The notes beneath the pieces were generated by a model. That model made no database searches, had not been told where the DNA came from, and worked only from the letters and a program-made list of their open reading frames with translations. Positions 54,917-63,940 of a stretch of 64,000 nt of DNA are shown here, in pieces. The stretch covers positions 124,001 through 188,000 of the forward strand of contig CANMLS010000001.1 of the NCBI GenBank assembly GCA_947498785.1, read 5' to 3'. Within the stretch, counting starts at the first letter, position 1, and each line of letters opens with the position of its first letter. The DNA comes from an uncultured Aquimarina sp. (GTDB lineage: Bacteria > Bacteroidota > Bacteroidia > Flavobacteriales > Flavobacteriaceae). A program made the position numbers and the translations under genes.

Positions 54917-55801
54917 ATGAATTTATATAGAATATTTTTACTATTATTCGTTTTCGCAATTCAGATAGCCCCAGCTCAAACTGAACAAGACCGAATCGAA
55001 GCCGAAATTATTAACGTCCAAAGAACAATAGTTGCAAAACTTACTGGACATGAACCTATTAAAGGAAAAAAGAAATTAAAAAGCAGATTCAGTACCTCTG
55101 AAAGGAAAGCTTCTGCTGATTTTTTATTTACTTCTTTAAAAGAAATTGGGCTTAAACCCCAAAAACACCCTTATAATGTTAAAGACAAAAAAGGAAATCT
55201 TTTTAATGGAGTAAACATTTATGCAGAAATTCCTGCTACTAATAGAACTGATGAGTTTGTTGTAATAGCTGCTCATTTTGATACTGTAGAAAATAGCCCA
55301 GGAGCCGTACATAATGCTACTGGAACCGCTATTGCTTTCTATGTTGCAAAAAAAATATCAGAATTAAAAGAGCGCAACAAAAATTTTATGATCGTGTTTT
55401 TCGATCATTGGAAAAGTAATATGGTTGGAGCAAGAATGTTTACAAAAAAGCTTAAAAAGGAAGGGTATAATATCCATTCAATGCATAGATCTGATTATAT
55501 GGGATGGGATAATGATGAAGATAGAGCTATAGAATTATTGGCTTCAAACTTGAGTTTAGAATCCAGATATAGATTAGAATCTCCTGTACCTATTTATAAA
55601 AGAACAGTAGCTACACCAGAAAGTAGATTTTTTGCAAATTTTGGTTATGATACGGTTACCCTTACAGCAGAATTAAGAAATGCAGATAATTCACCATTTG
55701 TGCGTCAAAGTGAAGATAAATATACTACAGTAAACTTTAAGTACCTTGCGTCTACTACAAGTATTGTATATAAAGTGATGAAATCTTTAGCAGAAGAATA
55801 A
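54917..55801 (+). CDS. M28-like exported protein lacking key catalytic residues
   Basis: 294 residues with a signal peptide ending APAQ. The M28 aminopeptidase fold is clear: VVIAAHFDTVENSPGA (H120), FMIVFFDHWKSNMVGARMF, and SDYMGW (D193). However, the bridging Asp of the usual GADDNASG is H132 (GAVHNATG), the catalytic and metal Glu-Glu pair is W165-K166, and the last His ligand appears to be R263 (PFVRQSED, usually YHTxxD). It is therefore probably not a working zinc peptidase. It may bind peptides or have another activity. It has its own good promoter and ends at a shared terminator. Confidence 0.85.
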   Translation: MNLYRIFLLLFVFAIQIAPAQTEQDRIEAEIINVQRTIVAKLTGHEPIKGKKKLKSRFSTSERKASADFLFTSLKEIGLKPQKHPYNVKDKKGNLFNGVNIYAEIPATNRTDEFVVIAAHFDTVENSPGAVHNATGTAIAFYVAKKISELKERNKNFMIVFFDHWKSNMVGARMFTKKLKKEGYNIHSMHRSDYMGWDNDEDRAIELLASNLSLESRYRLESPVPIYKRTVATPESRFFANFGYDTVTLTAELRNADNSPFVRQSEDKYTTVNFKYLASTTSIVYKVMKSLAEE

Positions 55802-55830
55802 AAGCCACTTTGTATAATAACTAAAAAATA

Positions 55831-55871
55831 ATTAAAGGAGTTCTTATCTATTTAATAAGAACTCCTTTAAT
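55831..55871. terminator. Bidirectional terminator between the M28-like gene and thrC
   Basis: A perfect 17-bp stem, ATTAAAGGAGTTCTTAT (55831-55847) with its complement at 55855-55871, with a 7-base loop. The last codons of thrC (stop at 55844) are within it, so it must end transcription of both genes or slow the last thrC codons. Confidence 0.85.
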
Positions 55872-57136
55872 GTTTCATAATTTTTTATAGGTATACTGTG
55901 CTTTTCCTTATTAATTACTTTTTGAATTTGTGAAGGAATTTTTACCTTAATGTTTAATGTTTCCTCTACGACATCTAGAAATTTAACAGGATGTGCTGTT
56001 TCTAAAAATATGCCATACTCAGTAGATGTTAATTCTTGTTTCTGTAATCCTAAATATCCTACTGCACCATGAGGATCAGCCACATAACCTGATTTTTCAT
56101 AAATTTCCTCCATTGCTTTTTTAGTCTGTTTATCATCAAAACTGTACGCAGAAAAATTACTTTTTAGGAGAGCAAAATCATTATCAAAAAGTTGTTGAAT
56201 TCTTATAAAATTACTTGGATTTCCAACATCCATGGCGTTAGAAATTGTAGCTTTAGAAGGTTTCGGGTCATATTCAGAAGTTTCTAAATAGCGAACAACC
56301 GTATCGTTAACATTAGTAGACGCTATAAAATGTTTTACTGGTAGACCCAGTTTTTGAGCAACAATTCCGGCACAGATATTTCCAAAATTCCCACTTGGAA
56401 CCGAAAACACAATATCTTTTCCTTTATTTTTTACCTGTTTATAAGCAAATAAAAAATAAAATAATTGAGGAAGCCATCTGGCAACATTTATAGAGTTTGC
56501 AGAAGTTAACTGTTTATAAGTAGTAATATCTGTATCTAAGAATGCAGTTTTTACCATATCCTGACAGTCATCAAAAACACCATCTACTTCTAAGGCTGTT
56601 ATATTTTGACCTAGAGTTGTTAATTGTTTTTCTTGTATCTCACTTACTTTTCCAGTAGGATACAAAATGACTACATTAACACCTTTTACACCCAGAAATC
56701 CATTTGCTACTGCACCACCAGTATCCCCTGATGTTGCAACCAAAACAGTTACATGATTTTCATTATTCCGATTAAAATATCCTAGGCACCTTGCCATGAA
56801 TCGAGCTCCAACGTCTTTAAAAGCCATTGTTGGTCCATGAAATAATTCTAGTGTTCCTGTGGTATCGTCAATTTCTACTACAGGAAAATCAAAACTCAAA
56901 ACATCAGAAAGAATATCTCTTAGTTCTATTTCGGGTATTTCTTCACCTACAAATTGTTGTATTGCCTGAAAAGCAATTTCTATATGATCCAGATTTTCAA
57001 TATTTTCAAAAAATGATTCTGGTAATGATTGTATAGATTCAGGAAAATATAAACCTCGATCAGGAGCCAGTCCTTTTATTACAGCTTCTGAAAATGATAC
57101 ATTTGGCGAGTTTTTATGTAAACTATAATATTGCAT
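55844..57136 (-). CDS. thrC: Threonine synthase
   Basis: The PLP enzyme turns O-phosphohomoserine into threonine, the last step of the pathway. 430 residues, with the PLP-Lys in HGPTMAFKDVGARFMAR near 104-120, SGDTGGAVANGFLGV near 145-159, and PSGNFGNICAG near 243-253. The family opening MQYYSLHKNSPNVSFSEAV is present. It is the last gene of the thrA-thrB-ridA-thrC operon, 22 bases after the RidA gene. Confidence 0.97.
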   Translation of the reverse strand: MQYYSLHKNSPNVSFSEAVIKGLAPDRGLYFPESIQSLPESFFENIENLDHIEIAFQAIQQFVGEEIPEIELRDILSDVLSFDFPVVEIDDTTGTLELFHGPTMAFKDVGARFMARCLGYFNRNNENHVTVLVATSGDTGGAVANGFLGVKGVNVVILYPTGKVSEIQEKQLTTLGQNITALEVDGVFDDCQDMVKTAFLDTDITTYKQLTSANSINVARWLPQLFYFLFAYKQVKNKGKDIVFSVPSGNFGNICAGIVAQKLGLPVKHFIASTNVNDTVVRYLETSEYDPKPSKATISNAMDVGNPSNFIRIQQLFDNDFALLKSNFSAYSFDDKQTKKAMEEIYEKSGYVADPHGAVGYLGLQKQELTSTEYGIFLETAHPVKFLDVVEETLNIKVKIPSQIQKVINKEKHSIPIKNYETLKEFLLNR

Positions 57137-57158
57137 TATTTTGTATTCTTTACTTAAG

Positions 57159-57521
57159 TTAGATAATTGCTGAGAATTCTATTTCTACAAGAGTATCTGG
57201 AGAGATTAATTTTGAGACCTCTACCATTGTGGTTACTGGTCTTATTGTACTAAAAAATTCTCCATGCGCTTTACCAACTTCTTCCCATTTATTGATATCT
57301 GTACAGTACATTCTGGTTCTAATAACATTGCTTAAATCTGCACCATATTCTTTTAATGCTTTTTCTGCAATTTTAATAATGGCAATAGTTTGTTCGTATT
57401 CATTTTCACCCTTTGCTGTAGTGCCAGAAATTTCAATTACATCTCCAATTTTTATAGCTCTTGAGTACCCTACAATTTCTTCCCAAGGAGATCCTGTTGA
57501 TATTTTTTTTATTTCTTTCAT
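57159..57521 (-). CDS. RidA-family enamine/imine deaminase inside the thr operon
   Basis: 120 residues of the RidA/YjgF fold: WEEIVGYSRAIKIGDVIEIS near the start, NVIRTRMYCTDINKWEEVGK near 65-84 (with the substrate Arg), and RPVTTMVEVSKL near 94-105 with EIEFSAII at the end. RidA hydrolyses reactive enamines made by PLP enzymes such as threonine dehydratase. Its stop and start overlap its neighbours closely (4-base overlap with thrB), so it is co-translated in the threonine operon, a telling location given that 2-aminocrotonate arises from threonine. Confidence 0.9.
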   Translation of the reverse strand: MKEIKKISTGSPWEEIVGYSRAIKIGDVIEISGTTAKGENEYEQTIAIIKIAEKALKEYGADLSNVIRTRMYCTDINKWEEVGKAHGEFFSTIRPVTTMVEVSKLISPDTLVEIEFSAII

Positions 57522-58450
57522 TGGATTTCTTCAATAATTTTTACTCCGTTACTATTAATTTGTGATACATGAATATCAAATTCAAGTCCTGTTTTTGTGT
57601 ATACTTCTCTTATAGCATCAGCTACATCGTTGGCGGTTTTAAAACCTTTACTTAATGCAAAAATAGATGGCCCTGATCCAGAAATTCCACATCCCAGAGC
57701 ACCATTTTTAATTGCAGCATTCTTTACACTTTTAAATTCTGGAATTAAAATTGATCTGAGAGGTTCTATAATTATATCTTCTAGACTTCGGCCTATCAGA
57801 TCGTAATCTTCTGTGAATAAACCAGCTACCAATCCACCAACATTTCCCCATTGATGAATCGCTTGTTTTAAGGTTATATTATGTTTTATCACTGATCTAG
57901 AATCTGATGTCTTTACTTCGATTTGAGGATGAATTACTGTCATTACAAGATCTTTTGGAGAATGTAACTTTATTACATCGAGTGGATTATAACTTCTTAC
58001 TAAAGTAAATCCACCAAATAGGGCAGGAGCTACATTATCAGCATGGGCATTACCACTGGCTAGCTTTTCTCCTTCCATTGCAAATTTTACTAATTCTTGT
58101 GGTGTATAAGGGTTTTCCAATAGATAATTTACAGCCCAGACTGCACCAGCACTACTTGCAGCACTACTACCAATTCCACTTCCAGCTTTTATTTTTTTGT
58201 ATATTTCTATAGTCACACCTAGATCTTTTTTGTAATCTAGTAGTAATGCCTGAACAGCAACACTGGCTACATTTTTATCTACCTCCATAGGAAGATCAGC
58301 GCCTTCGATTTTGGTAATTCTTATGCCTGGCTCTGATGTAAGTGAAATTAGCATTTCATCACCAACGGTATCCAAACAACACCCTAATACATCGAACCCA
58401 CAGGAAAGGTTTGCGACAGTGGCAGGGGCAAATATTCTAATACTTTTCAT
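57518..58450 (-). CDS. thrB: Homoserine kinase
   Basis: A GHMP kinase that phosphorylates homoserine. 310 residues with IFAPATVANLSCGFDVLG (6-23), the ATP loop KIKAGSGIGSSAASSAGAVW (about 89-108), and the C-terminal GCGISGSGPSIFALS (about 253-267). It starts 5 bases after thrA and overlaps the RidA gene by 4 bases. Confidence 0.97.
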   Translation of the reverse strand: MKSIRIFAPATVANLSCGFDVLGCCLDTVGDEMLISLTSEPGIRITKIEGADLPMEVDKNVASVAVQALLLDYKKDLGVTIEIYKKIKAGSGIGSSAASSAGAVWAVNYLLENPYTPQELVKFAMEGEKLASGNAHADNVAPALFGGFTLVRSYNPLDVIKLHSPKDLVMTVIHPQIEVKTSDSRSVIKHNITLKQAIHQWGNVGGLVAGLFTEDYDLIGRSLEDIIIEPLRSILIPEFKSVKNAAIKNGALGCGISGSGPSIFALSKGFKTANDVADAIREVYTKTGLEFDIHVSQINSNGVKIIEEIQ

Positions 58451-58455
58451 TGTTA

Positions 58456-60900
58456 TTATTTTTTACCAATTCTAATAATATCTGCAAAAATACCAGAAGC
58501 AGTAACCTCGGCTCCGGCTCCGGCTCCCTTTACTATTAGTGGTTGTTTAGGATATCGATCTGTATAAAACAAAACTATATTATCACTTCCTTCAAGGTTA
58601 TAAAAGGGGTGATCAGATGGTATAAATTGTAATCCAACTTTTGCTTTCCCTTCTTCATATTGTGCTACATATTTTAGACGGCATTCTTTTTTATTGGCAT
58701 CATCCAAAATTTTCTTAAAATGATTCTCGTTTTGTTCTACAGATTGAAGAAAATCATCTACACTGGTAGTATCCAAACTTTCTTTTGGTAGAAATGCTTC
58801 ATTTTCTATATTTTCTAACTCCATCACTTTTCCACTTTCACGAGCAAGAATAAGAATTTTACGTGCTACATCAATTCCGCTTAAATCTATTTTAGGATCA
58901 GGTTCTGTATACCCTTGTTGCTGTGCTTGTTTTACTATTTCATGAAAAGTAATACCTTTTTTATAATTATTAAAAACAAAATTTAGACTACCAGATAATA
59001 CAGCCTGTATTTTATGAACATTATCTCCAGATGCAATTAAGTTATTTAATGTGTCTATAATTGGTAAACCAGCACCAACATTTGTTTCATATAAAAAAGA
59101 GGCATTAAATTTTCTTGATAAGTTTTGTAATTCTTCATAGTTAGTATACTCATCTGCACAAGCAATTTTATTACAGGTAACAACAGCCATACTTTCTGCT
59201 AGATAATGTTTATATACTTTGGCAATGTCGGGATTAGCTGTATTGTCAACAAAAATAGAATTACGTAAATTCATTTCTTTTGCTTTGGTAAAAAAATCTG
59301 CAGCATCTGCTTTTTCTCCATTTTCTAATTTTTGCCCCCATGAATCTAAATCAATTCCTCGCTCATCAAAAATCATTTTTCGCGAATTAGAAATGGCAAC
59401 CACTCTTATTTTCAACCTTAGTTTATCCTTAAGGTAGTTTTTTTGCTGTTCTAATTGTTCTATTAATTTACTTCCTACATTTCCGACACCTGTAATGAAA
59501 AGGTTTAATTGTTTAGTTTTTACTTCGAAAAATCGTTCATGTAATGTATTCAAAGCTTTTTTGATATCTTTTTCCTCTATAACAACAGAAATATTTTTTT
59601 CTGAAGCACCTTGAGCAATAGCTCTAATATTAACATTGTTTTTTCCTAGAGTACTAAACATTTTTCCACTTAACCCTTGATGATGATACATATTATCACC
59701 TACCAGAGCTATTATGGCTACATTATCCTCGATTTTCACGGCATCCAATTTATGCTTAGAAATTTCAAATTCGAATGTAGCATCTAACACTTCTTTTGCT
59801 TTTTTTGCATCGATTGCTTCTATTGCAAGGCATATAGAATGCTCTGACGAAGCTTGAGTTATTAAAATAACATTTATGTTTTCGAGAAAAAGAGTTTCGA
59901 ACAAACGTTTTGAAAACCCAGGTATTCCTACCATTCCACTTCCTTCTAATGAAATAATGGATATGCTATCTATATGACTAATTCCAGTAACGGGTTTTTT
60001 TCTATCATTTACTTTTCTTGTAATGAATGTTCCCTGATCATTTGGTTTAAACGTATTCTTTATTAATATCGGAATATCCTTTTCTAAAACTGGATGTATA
60101 GTAGGAGGATAGATTACTTTAGCACCAAAATGAGAAAGCTCCATTGCTTCCTGATATGAGATATGATGAACAGGCTTTGCTTGTTTAACCAATTTTGGAT
60201 TAGCGGTATACATACCACTCACATCCGTCCAGATTTGTAATTCGTCTGCATTAATAGCTGCTGCAAGAATGGCTGCTGTAAAATCAGAACCTCCTCTTCC
60301 TAGTGTTGTAGGTTCCCCGTCCTTTGTTCTGGCTACAAAACCAGGAAAAAGACTTACCCTGTGGGTGTTTTGATCAGCAAACTCTTTAATGTTATCATTG
60401 GTTTCCTTATAATCAATGGTAACCTTTGAATTGATGGTTTTAACAATTAATTCTCGTGAATCTTTTAATATGATATCCACACCTGTTACTTTTGCTGCTT
60501 CTACAATAATATAAGAAGAAAGTATTTCTCCATAACTAGCAATCACGGCAGCAGTTTTTGTAGATAATTCACTTAATAAATAAACTCCTTCACATAAAGA
60601 TTCTAAATCGTTAAGTTGGGCTTTTACTTTACTAATTATAGCACTTTGCGAGATTACAGGAATGAGGCTTTTTATAGCTTTAAGATGTATTTTTTCAATC
60701 TCTATTAGTGTATTTTTGTAATTTTCATTATTATAAGATGCTTCTTCACCAGCTTGTAGTAGCAAATCAGTAATTCCTCCCATTGCAGAAACAACAACAT
60801 ACAAAGGTTGTTTTTCAGATTGTTGTTTTACAATATCTATTACGTTTTCTATTGTAGTTGCATTTGCAACAGAAGAACCTCCAAATTTTAGAACGTTCAT
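58456..60900 (-). CDS. thrA: Bifunctional aspartokinase / homoserine dehydrogenase
   Basis: 814 residues. The aspartokinase domain (1-290: KFGGSSVAN at 5-13, TTLGRGGSDFTAA near 197-209) is followed by ACT regulatory domains (about 300-455) and a homoserine dehydrogenase domain from about 462 (FITGVGNVGSKLIEQL, ETNVGAGLPIIDTLN, GSLNFVFN, PDPKIDLSGIDVARK) to the end. It starts the thr operon, 98 bases below the leader peptide. In this family the ACT domains bring feedback by threonine. Transcription probably is attenuated by the leader. Confidence 0.97.
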   Translation of the reverse strand: MNVLKFGGSSVANATTIENVIDIVKQQSEKQPLYVVVSAMGGITDLLLQAGEEASYNNENYKNTLIEIEKIHLKAIKSLIPVISQSAIISKVKAQLNDLESLCEGVYLLSELSTKTAAVIASYGEILSSYIIVEAAKVTGVDIILKDSRELIVKTINSKVTIDYKETNDNIKEFADQNTHRVSLFPGFVARTKDGEPTTLGRGGSDFTAAILAAAINADELQIWTDVSGMYTANPKLVKQAKPVHHISYQEAMELSHFGAKVIYPPTIHPVLEKDIPILIKNTFKPNDQGTFITRKVNDRKKPVTGISHIDSISIISLEGSGMVGIPGFSKRLFETLFLENINVILITQASSEHSICLAIEAIDAKKAKEVLDATFEFEISKHKLDAVKIEDNVAIIALVGDNMYHHQGLSGKMFSTLGKNNVNIRAIAQGASEKNISVVIEEKDIKKALNTLHERFFEVKTKQLNLFITGVGNVGSKLIEQLEQQKNYLKDKLRLKIRVVAISNSRKMIFDERGIDLDSWGQKLENGEKADAADFFTKAKEMNLRNSIFVDNTANPDIAKVYKHYLAESMAVVTCNKIACADEYTNYEELQNLSRKFNASFLYETNVGAGLPIIDTLNNLIASGDNVHKIQAVLSGSLNFVFNNYKKGITFHEIVKQAQQQGYTEPDPKIDLSGIDVARKILILARESGKVMELENIENEAFLPKESLDTTSVDDFLQSVEQNENHFKKILDDANKKECRLKYVAQYEEGKAKVGLQFIPSDHPFYNLEGSDNIVLFYTDRYPKQPLIVKGAGAGAEVTASGIFADIIRIGKK

Positions 60901-60997
60901 AATATTTTTTTTAATTGAATTAAGGATAAAAAGCTTATGCCTGGTAATACATTTTTAATGAATTACGTACATGTTTTGGCGATACTATATAAATGAA
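60901..60997 (-). promoter_or_regulatory. Untranslated leader between the thr leader peptide and thrA
   Basis: The 97 bases between the leader stop and thrA should hold the attenuator. Candidate pairing is GCC near 60979-60981 with GGC near 60936-60938 plus flanking TAT/ATA, followed by CTTTTT near 60930. It is weak, and I cannot name a definite terminator. Confidence 0.35.
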
Positions 60998-61114
60998 TTA
61001 ACCCCTAAGGGTAGTAATAGTAATTGTAGTAGTACTCATAATTGAAGAAACCTCAGATGTTAATACTGTCCCTAAGATTATTGATAAAGCCGATATGATA
61101 ATGGTACTAAACAT
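60998..61114 (-). CDS. Threonine operon leader peptide
   Basis: A 38-codon frame on the minus strand, too short for most gene finders. It begins MFSTIIISALSIILG and ends MSTTTITITTLRG, with a total of 10 Thr and 8 Ile, seven Thr of them in a nine-codon run near the end. This is the hallmark of attenuator leaders such as E. coli thrL. A -7 element lies 24 bases before its ATG, and the thrA gene starts 98 bases after its stop. Ribosome stalling at low threonyl- or isoleucyl-tRNA would then let transcription continue into thrA-thrB-ridA-thrC. A shorter version could start at the second Met (61039). Confidence 0.8.
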   Translation of the reverse strand: MFSTIIISALSIILGTVLTSEVSSIMSTTTITITTLRG

Positions 61115-61137
61115 TAATTTGCTTTGCTTTGTGAGTT

Positions 61138-61145
61138 CAAATGTA
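61138..61145 (-). promoter_or_regulatory. -7 promoter element of the thr operon
   Basis: TACATTTG on the minus strand puts the start of transcription near 61131, about 17 bases before the leader peptide ATG. No TTG is at -33. Confidence 0.6.
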
Positions 61146-61311
61146 TAATTTTTTACTTTTAGAGAAAATTAAATTAACAGTATTCTTAAACTTTTATTAT
61201 TTCAATAATGAATAACTTGTTTCATTATATAATTCCTAAAAAAACAATAAAAATTGACCTAATTAAAATCATATTTATAGGTTATATAAATAATTATAAA
61301 AATTTAACTTT

Positions 61312-62844
61312 ATGAAGATATTTTCTGCGCAACAAATGCGCATGGCTGATGAGGCTACTATACAATCAGAAAAGATTACATCATTAGAATTAATGGAACG
61401 AGCTGCAGAGCAAGTTTTTAATTTGATTCATAATCAATTACAAGGATCTCCAGTTCTAATTCATGTATTTTGTGGTATTGGAAATAATGGAGGAGATGGG
61501 TTAGTTGTTTCACGATTATTATTAGAACATGGTTATAATGTTAAAACCTATATTGTTAACTTTAGTGAGAACAGATCCAAAGATTTTTTGGTTAATTATG
61601 ATCGATTAAAAGAGATCACAACATCTTGGCCAATACAGCTTAAATCTAATGAAGATTTTCCAACAGTTGGTAGAGAAGATATGATTATTGATGCCATTTT
61701 TGGTATAGGTCTCAACAGACCATTAGTTTCTTGGGTAGCTCAGTTAATAAAACACCTTAATACTTTTAGGTGTTTTATACTCTCTATTGATATTCCATCG
61801 GGATTATATGCTGACAATGTTCCTGATGATCCTAAAGCAGTCATTTACGCAAATATCACAGTTACTTTTCAATTACCTAAATTAGTCTTCTTTTTACCAC
61901 AAACTGGTATGTATACACAGGATCTGAAGGTAATAGATATAGGTCTGGATAGCGAATTTTTAACTCAAAGTCCAGGGGTTGGGATATTAATTAGCAAAAG
62001 TGAGGTGCTTCCTTTATATCGACCAAGGCATAAATTTAGTCATAAAGGAATGTTTGGGCATTGTGTAGTTATAGGAGGAAGTTACGGTAAAGTAGGTAGT
62101 GTAGTATTAGCTACAAGGTCTGCCTTGAAAGTTGGTGCAGGCTTAGTTTCTGCATATTTGCCAGAATGTGGATATGAGGTTATGCAATCTTCAGTTCCAG
62201 AAGCGATGGTAATTACTGATGATGATGATGAATTAGCAGAGATTCATCTTGATTTTAAACCAACGGCTATTGGTATTGGAATAGGGATGGGAACTAATGA
62301 TAAAACTGTAAAGGCATTTGAGAAATTTTTAAAAGAAAATCAATCTGGATTGGTTATAGATGCTGATGGTATCAATATTTTGGCAAAGCATAGTGAATTT
62401 TTTGAAAATCTACCAGAAAAAACGATTTTGACACCACATCCAAAAGAATTACAGAGGTTGATTGGAGAATGGGAAGATGATTTTGATAAAATTGAAAAAA
62501 CAAAGGCATTCTCAAAGAAATATGATTGCATTGTAGTCATTAAAGGGGCTAACTCTATAACCGTTTATGATAGCCAATTGTATATAAATACTACGGGGAA
62601 CCCTGGGATGGCAACTGCAGGAAGCGGAGATGTGCTCACTGGGATAATTACAGGTTTATTATCTCAAGGATATGAACCTCTTCATGCCGCTGTGTTTGGA
62701 ACATATTTACATGGAAGTTCTGCTGATATAGCGATTCAACAAACCAGTTTTGAAGGTTTGTTAGCAAGTGATATTACATCGCATATTGGAGTAGCATTTT
62801 TGGAATTGTTTAAAAGACCAGAGGCAGAAGGGCAAGTAAAATGA
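61312..62844 (+). CDS. nnr: NAD(P)HX epimerase / ADP-dependent NAD(P)HX dehydratase
   Basis: This bifunctional repair enzyme restores hydrated NADH and NADPH. In 510 residues the N-terminal epimerase domain (1-215: CGIGNNGGDGLVVSRLL near 47-63, DAIFGIGLNRPL) is joined to the C-terminal carbohydrate-kinase-like dehydratase (about 225-500: HKGMFGHCVVIGGSYGKVGS, TPHPKELQRL, GNPGMATAGSGDVLTG near 426-441). The fusion is the normal bacterial layout. It is divergent from the thr operon. Confidence 0.96.
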   Translation: MKIFSAQQMRMADEATIQSEKITSLELMERAAEQVFNLIHNQLQGSPVLIHVFCGIGNNGGDGLVVSRLLLEHGYNVKTYIVNFSENRSKDFLVNYDRLKEITTSWPIQLKSNEDFPTVGREDMIIDAIFGIGLNRPLVSWVAQLIKHLNTFRCFILSIDIPSGLYADNVPDDPKAVIYANITVTFQLPKLVFFLPQTGMYTQDLKVIDIGLDSEFLTQSPGVGILISKSEVLPLYRPRHKFSHKGMFGHCVVIGGSYGKVGSVVLATRSALKVGAGLVSAYLPECGYEVMQSSVPEAMVITDDDDELAEIHLDFKPTAIGIGIGMGTNDKTVKAFEKFLKENQSGLVIDADGINILAKHSEFFENLPEKTILTPHPKELQRLIGEWEDDFDKIEKTKAFSKKYDCIVVIKGANSITVYDSQLYINTTGNPGMATAGSGDVLTGIITGLLSQGYEPLHAAVFGTYLHGSSADIAIQQTSFEGLLASDITSHIGVAFLELFKRPEAEGQVK

Positions 62845-62972
62845 TCTTGGATTAGAGAGATTTATTACTTTGTACAAAAAGAATGTAGTTTCTAGGTACA
62901 ATTTTGTGAATGTTTTAGAGTTAATTTTATAGTAATGTAATTACATTTGAATAATAACTTAAAAGCAAAATA

Positions 62973-63848
62973 ATGACAAAAAAGATTTTAGTTTTAGTAA
63001 CTCTTATGTTAGGAGTATTATTCACTTCATGTTCTGGTGATGATGATGGTCCCGCGACAACAACAATACAGTTACAAACTATTGGATTAGAAAACCTTAC
63101 GGGAGGCAGCACTTATCAAGGATGGTTAATTGTTGATGGGCAAGCAGTAGCTACAGATAAGTTTACAGAACCAAATGGAATAGTTAGCTTTAATGTGCTT
63201 GCTACAGATGCAGAAAAAGCAACTCAATTTGTACTTACCATAGAACCTACAGGAGATAATGACAATATTCCTTCTGCTGCAAAAATATTAACTGGTAATT
63301 TTAGTGGCAACGCTGCTCAATTAACTTTTGATACTGTGGTAGCAGATCTTTCCAATACTTCAGGGCAGTTTTTTTTAGCAACCCCAACAGATAATGCTGG
63401 AGGCGTAGATAATAATAATGATGAGTTTGGAGTTTGGTTTATGGATGGAGCAAATGCGGCAGGTCTTTCTCTTCCGGCTCTATCAAGTGGCTGGAAATAT
63501 GAAGGTTGGGTTGATTTTGGAAATAAGATTGTATCTACAGGAACTTTTTCTGATGTTAACACTGTTGATGATGGAAATTTATTTAAAGGTTCTGGTGGGG
63601 ATGTTCCTAGTTTTCCTGGGGAAGATTTTTTGGTTATCCCAAGTCAGGTTTCATTATCTGGAATTTCATTTCCTGCGGAAGTAACTGGTAAAAGAGTATT
63701 CATTACTGTAGAACCATTTCAAGACAATGATCCTAATCCTTTTTTTATAGAACCTCTTAGTGCTATTGCAGGAATTACTACTGGACCAGCTAACCCAGTA
63801 TTGATGACTTCAAATAATGCAGTTCCTTCTGGAAGATTAACAAGATAG
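62973..63848 (+). CDS. Lipoprotein with two anti-sigma-K (RskA)-like beta domains
   Basis: 291 residues with lipobox FTSCSGDDDG (Cys near 20). The mature protein has a tandem repeat of the RskA C-terminal type fold. Copy 1 reads GLENLTGGSTYQGWLIVDGQ with VATDKF, followed by FVLTIEPTGDNDNIPSAAKI. Copy 2 reads SSGWKYEGWVDFGNKIVSTG with TFSD, followed by VFITVEPFQDNDPNPFF. Both end in a loop before a final strand (GNFSGN; GITTGP). It lacks the N-terminal zinc anti-sigma domain and the membrane helix, so it is not a normal anti-sigma factor. Function unknown; it may bind a ligand at the cell surface. Confidence 0.8.
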   Translation: MTKKILVLVTLMLGVLFTSCSGDDDGPATTTIQLQTIGLENLTGGSTYQGWLIVDGQAVATDKFTEPNGIVSFNVLATDAEKATQFVLTIEPTGDNDNIPSAAKILTGNFSGNAAQLTFDTVVADLSNTSGQFFLATPTDNAGGVDNNNDEFGVWFMDGANAAGLSLPALSSGWKYEGWVDFGNKIVSTGTFSDVNTVDDGNLFKGSGGDVPSFPGEDFLVIPSQVSLSGISFPAEVTGKRVFITVEPFQDNDPNPFFIEPLSAIAGITTGPANPVLMTSNNAVPSGRLTR

Positions 63849-63887
63849 AATTAAAAGAGATAGTATAATAAGTCAATCGATAAAAAA

Positions 63888-63940
63888 ATGATAAAAACTC
63901 TTACTTAAATGTATAGTAAGGGTTTTTATCATACTTTTTT
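63888..63940 (+). terminator. Terminator of the RskA-like lipoprotein gene
   Basis: A 17-bp stem with one mismatch or wobble, ATGATAAAAACTCTTAC (63888-63904) and GTAAGGGTTTTTATCAT (63916-63932), 11-base loop, then ACTTTTTTC. Confidence 0.85.
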
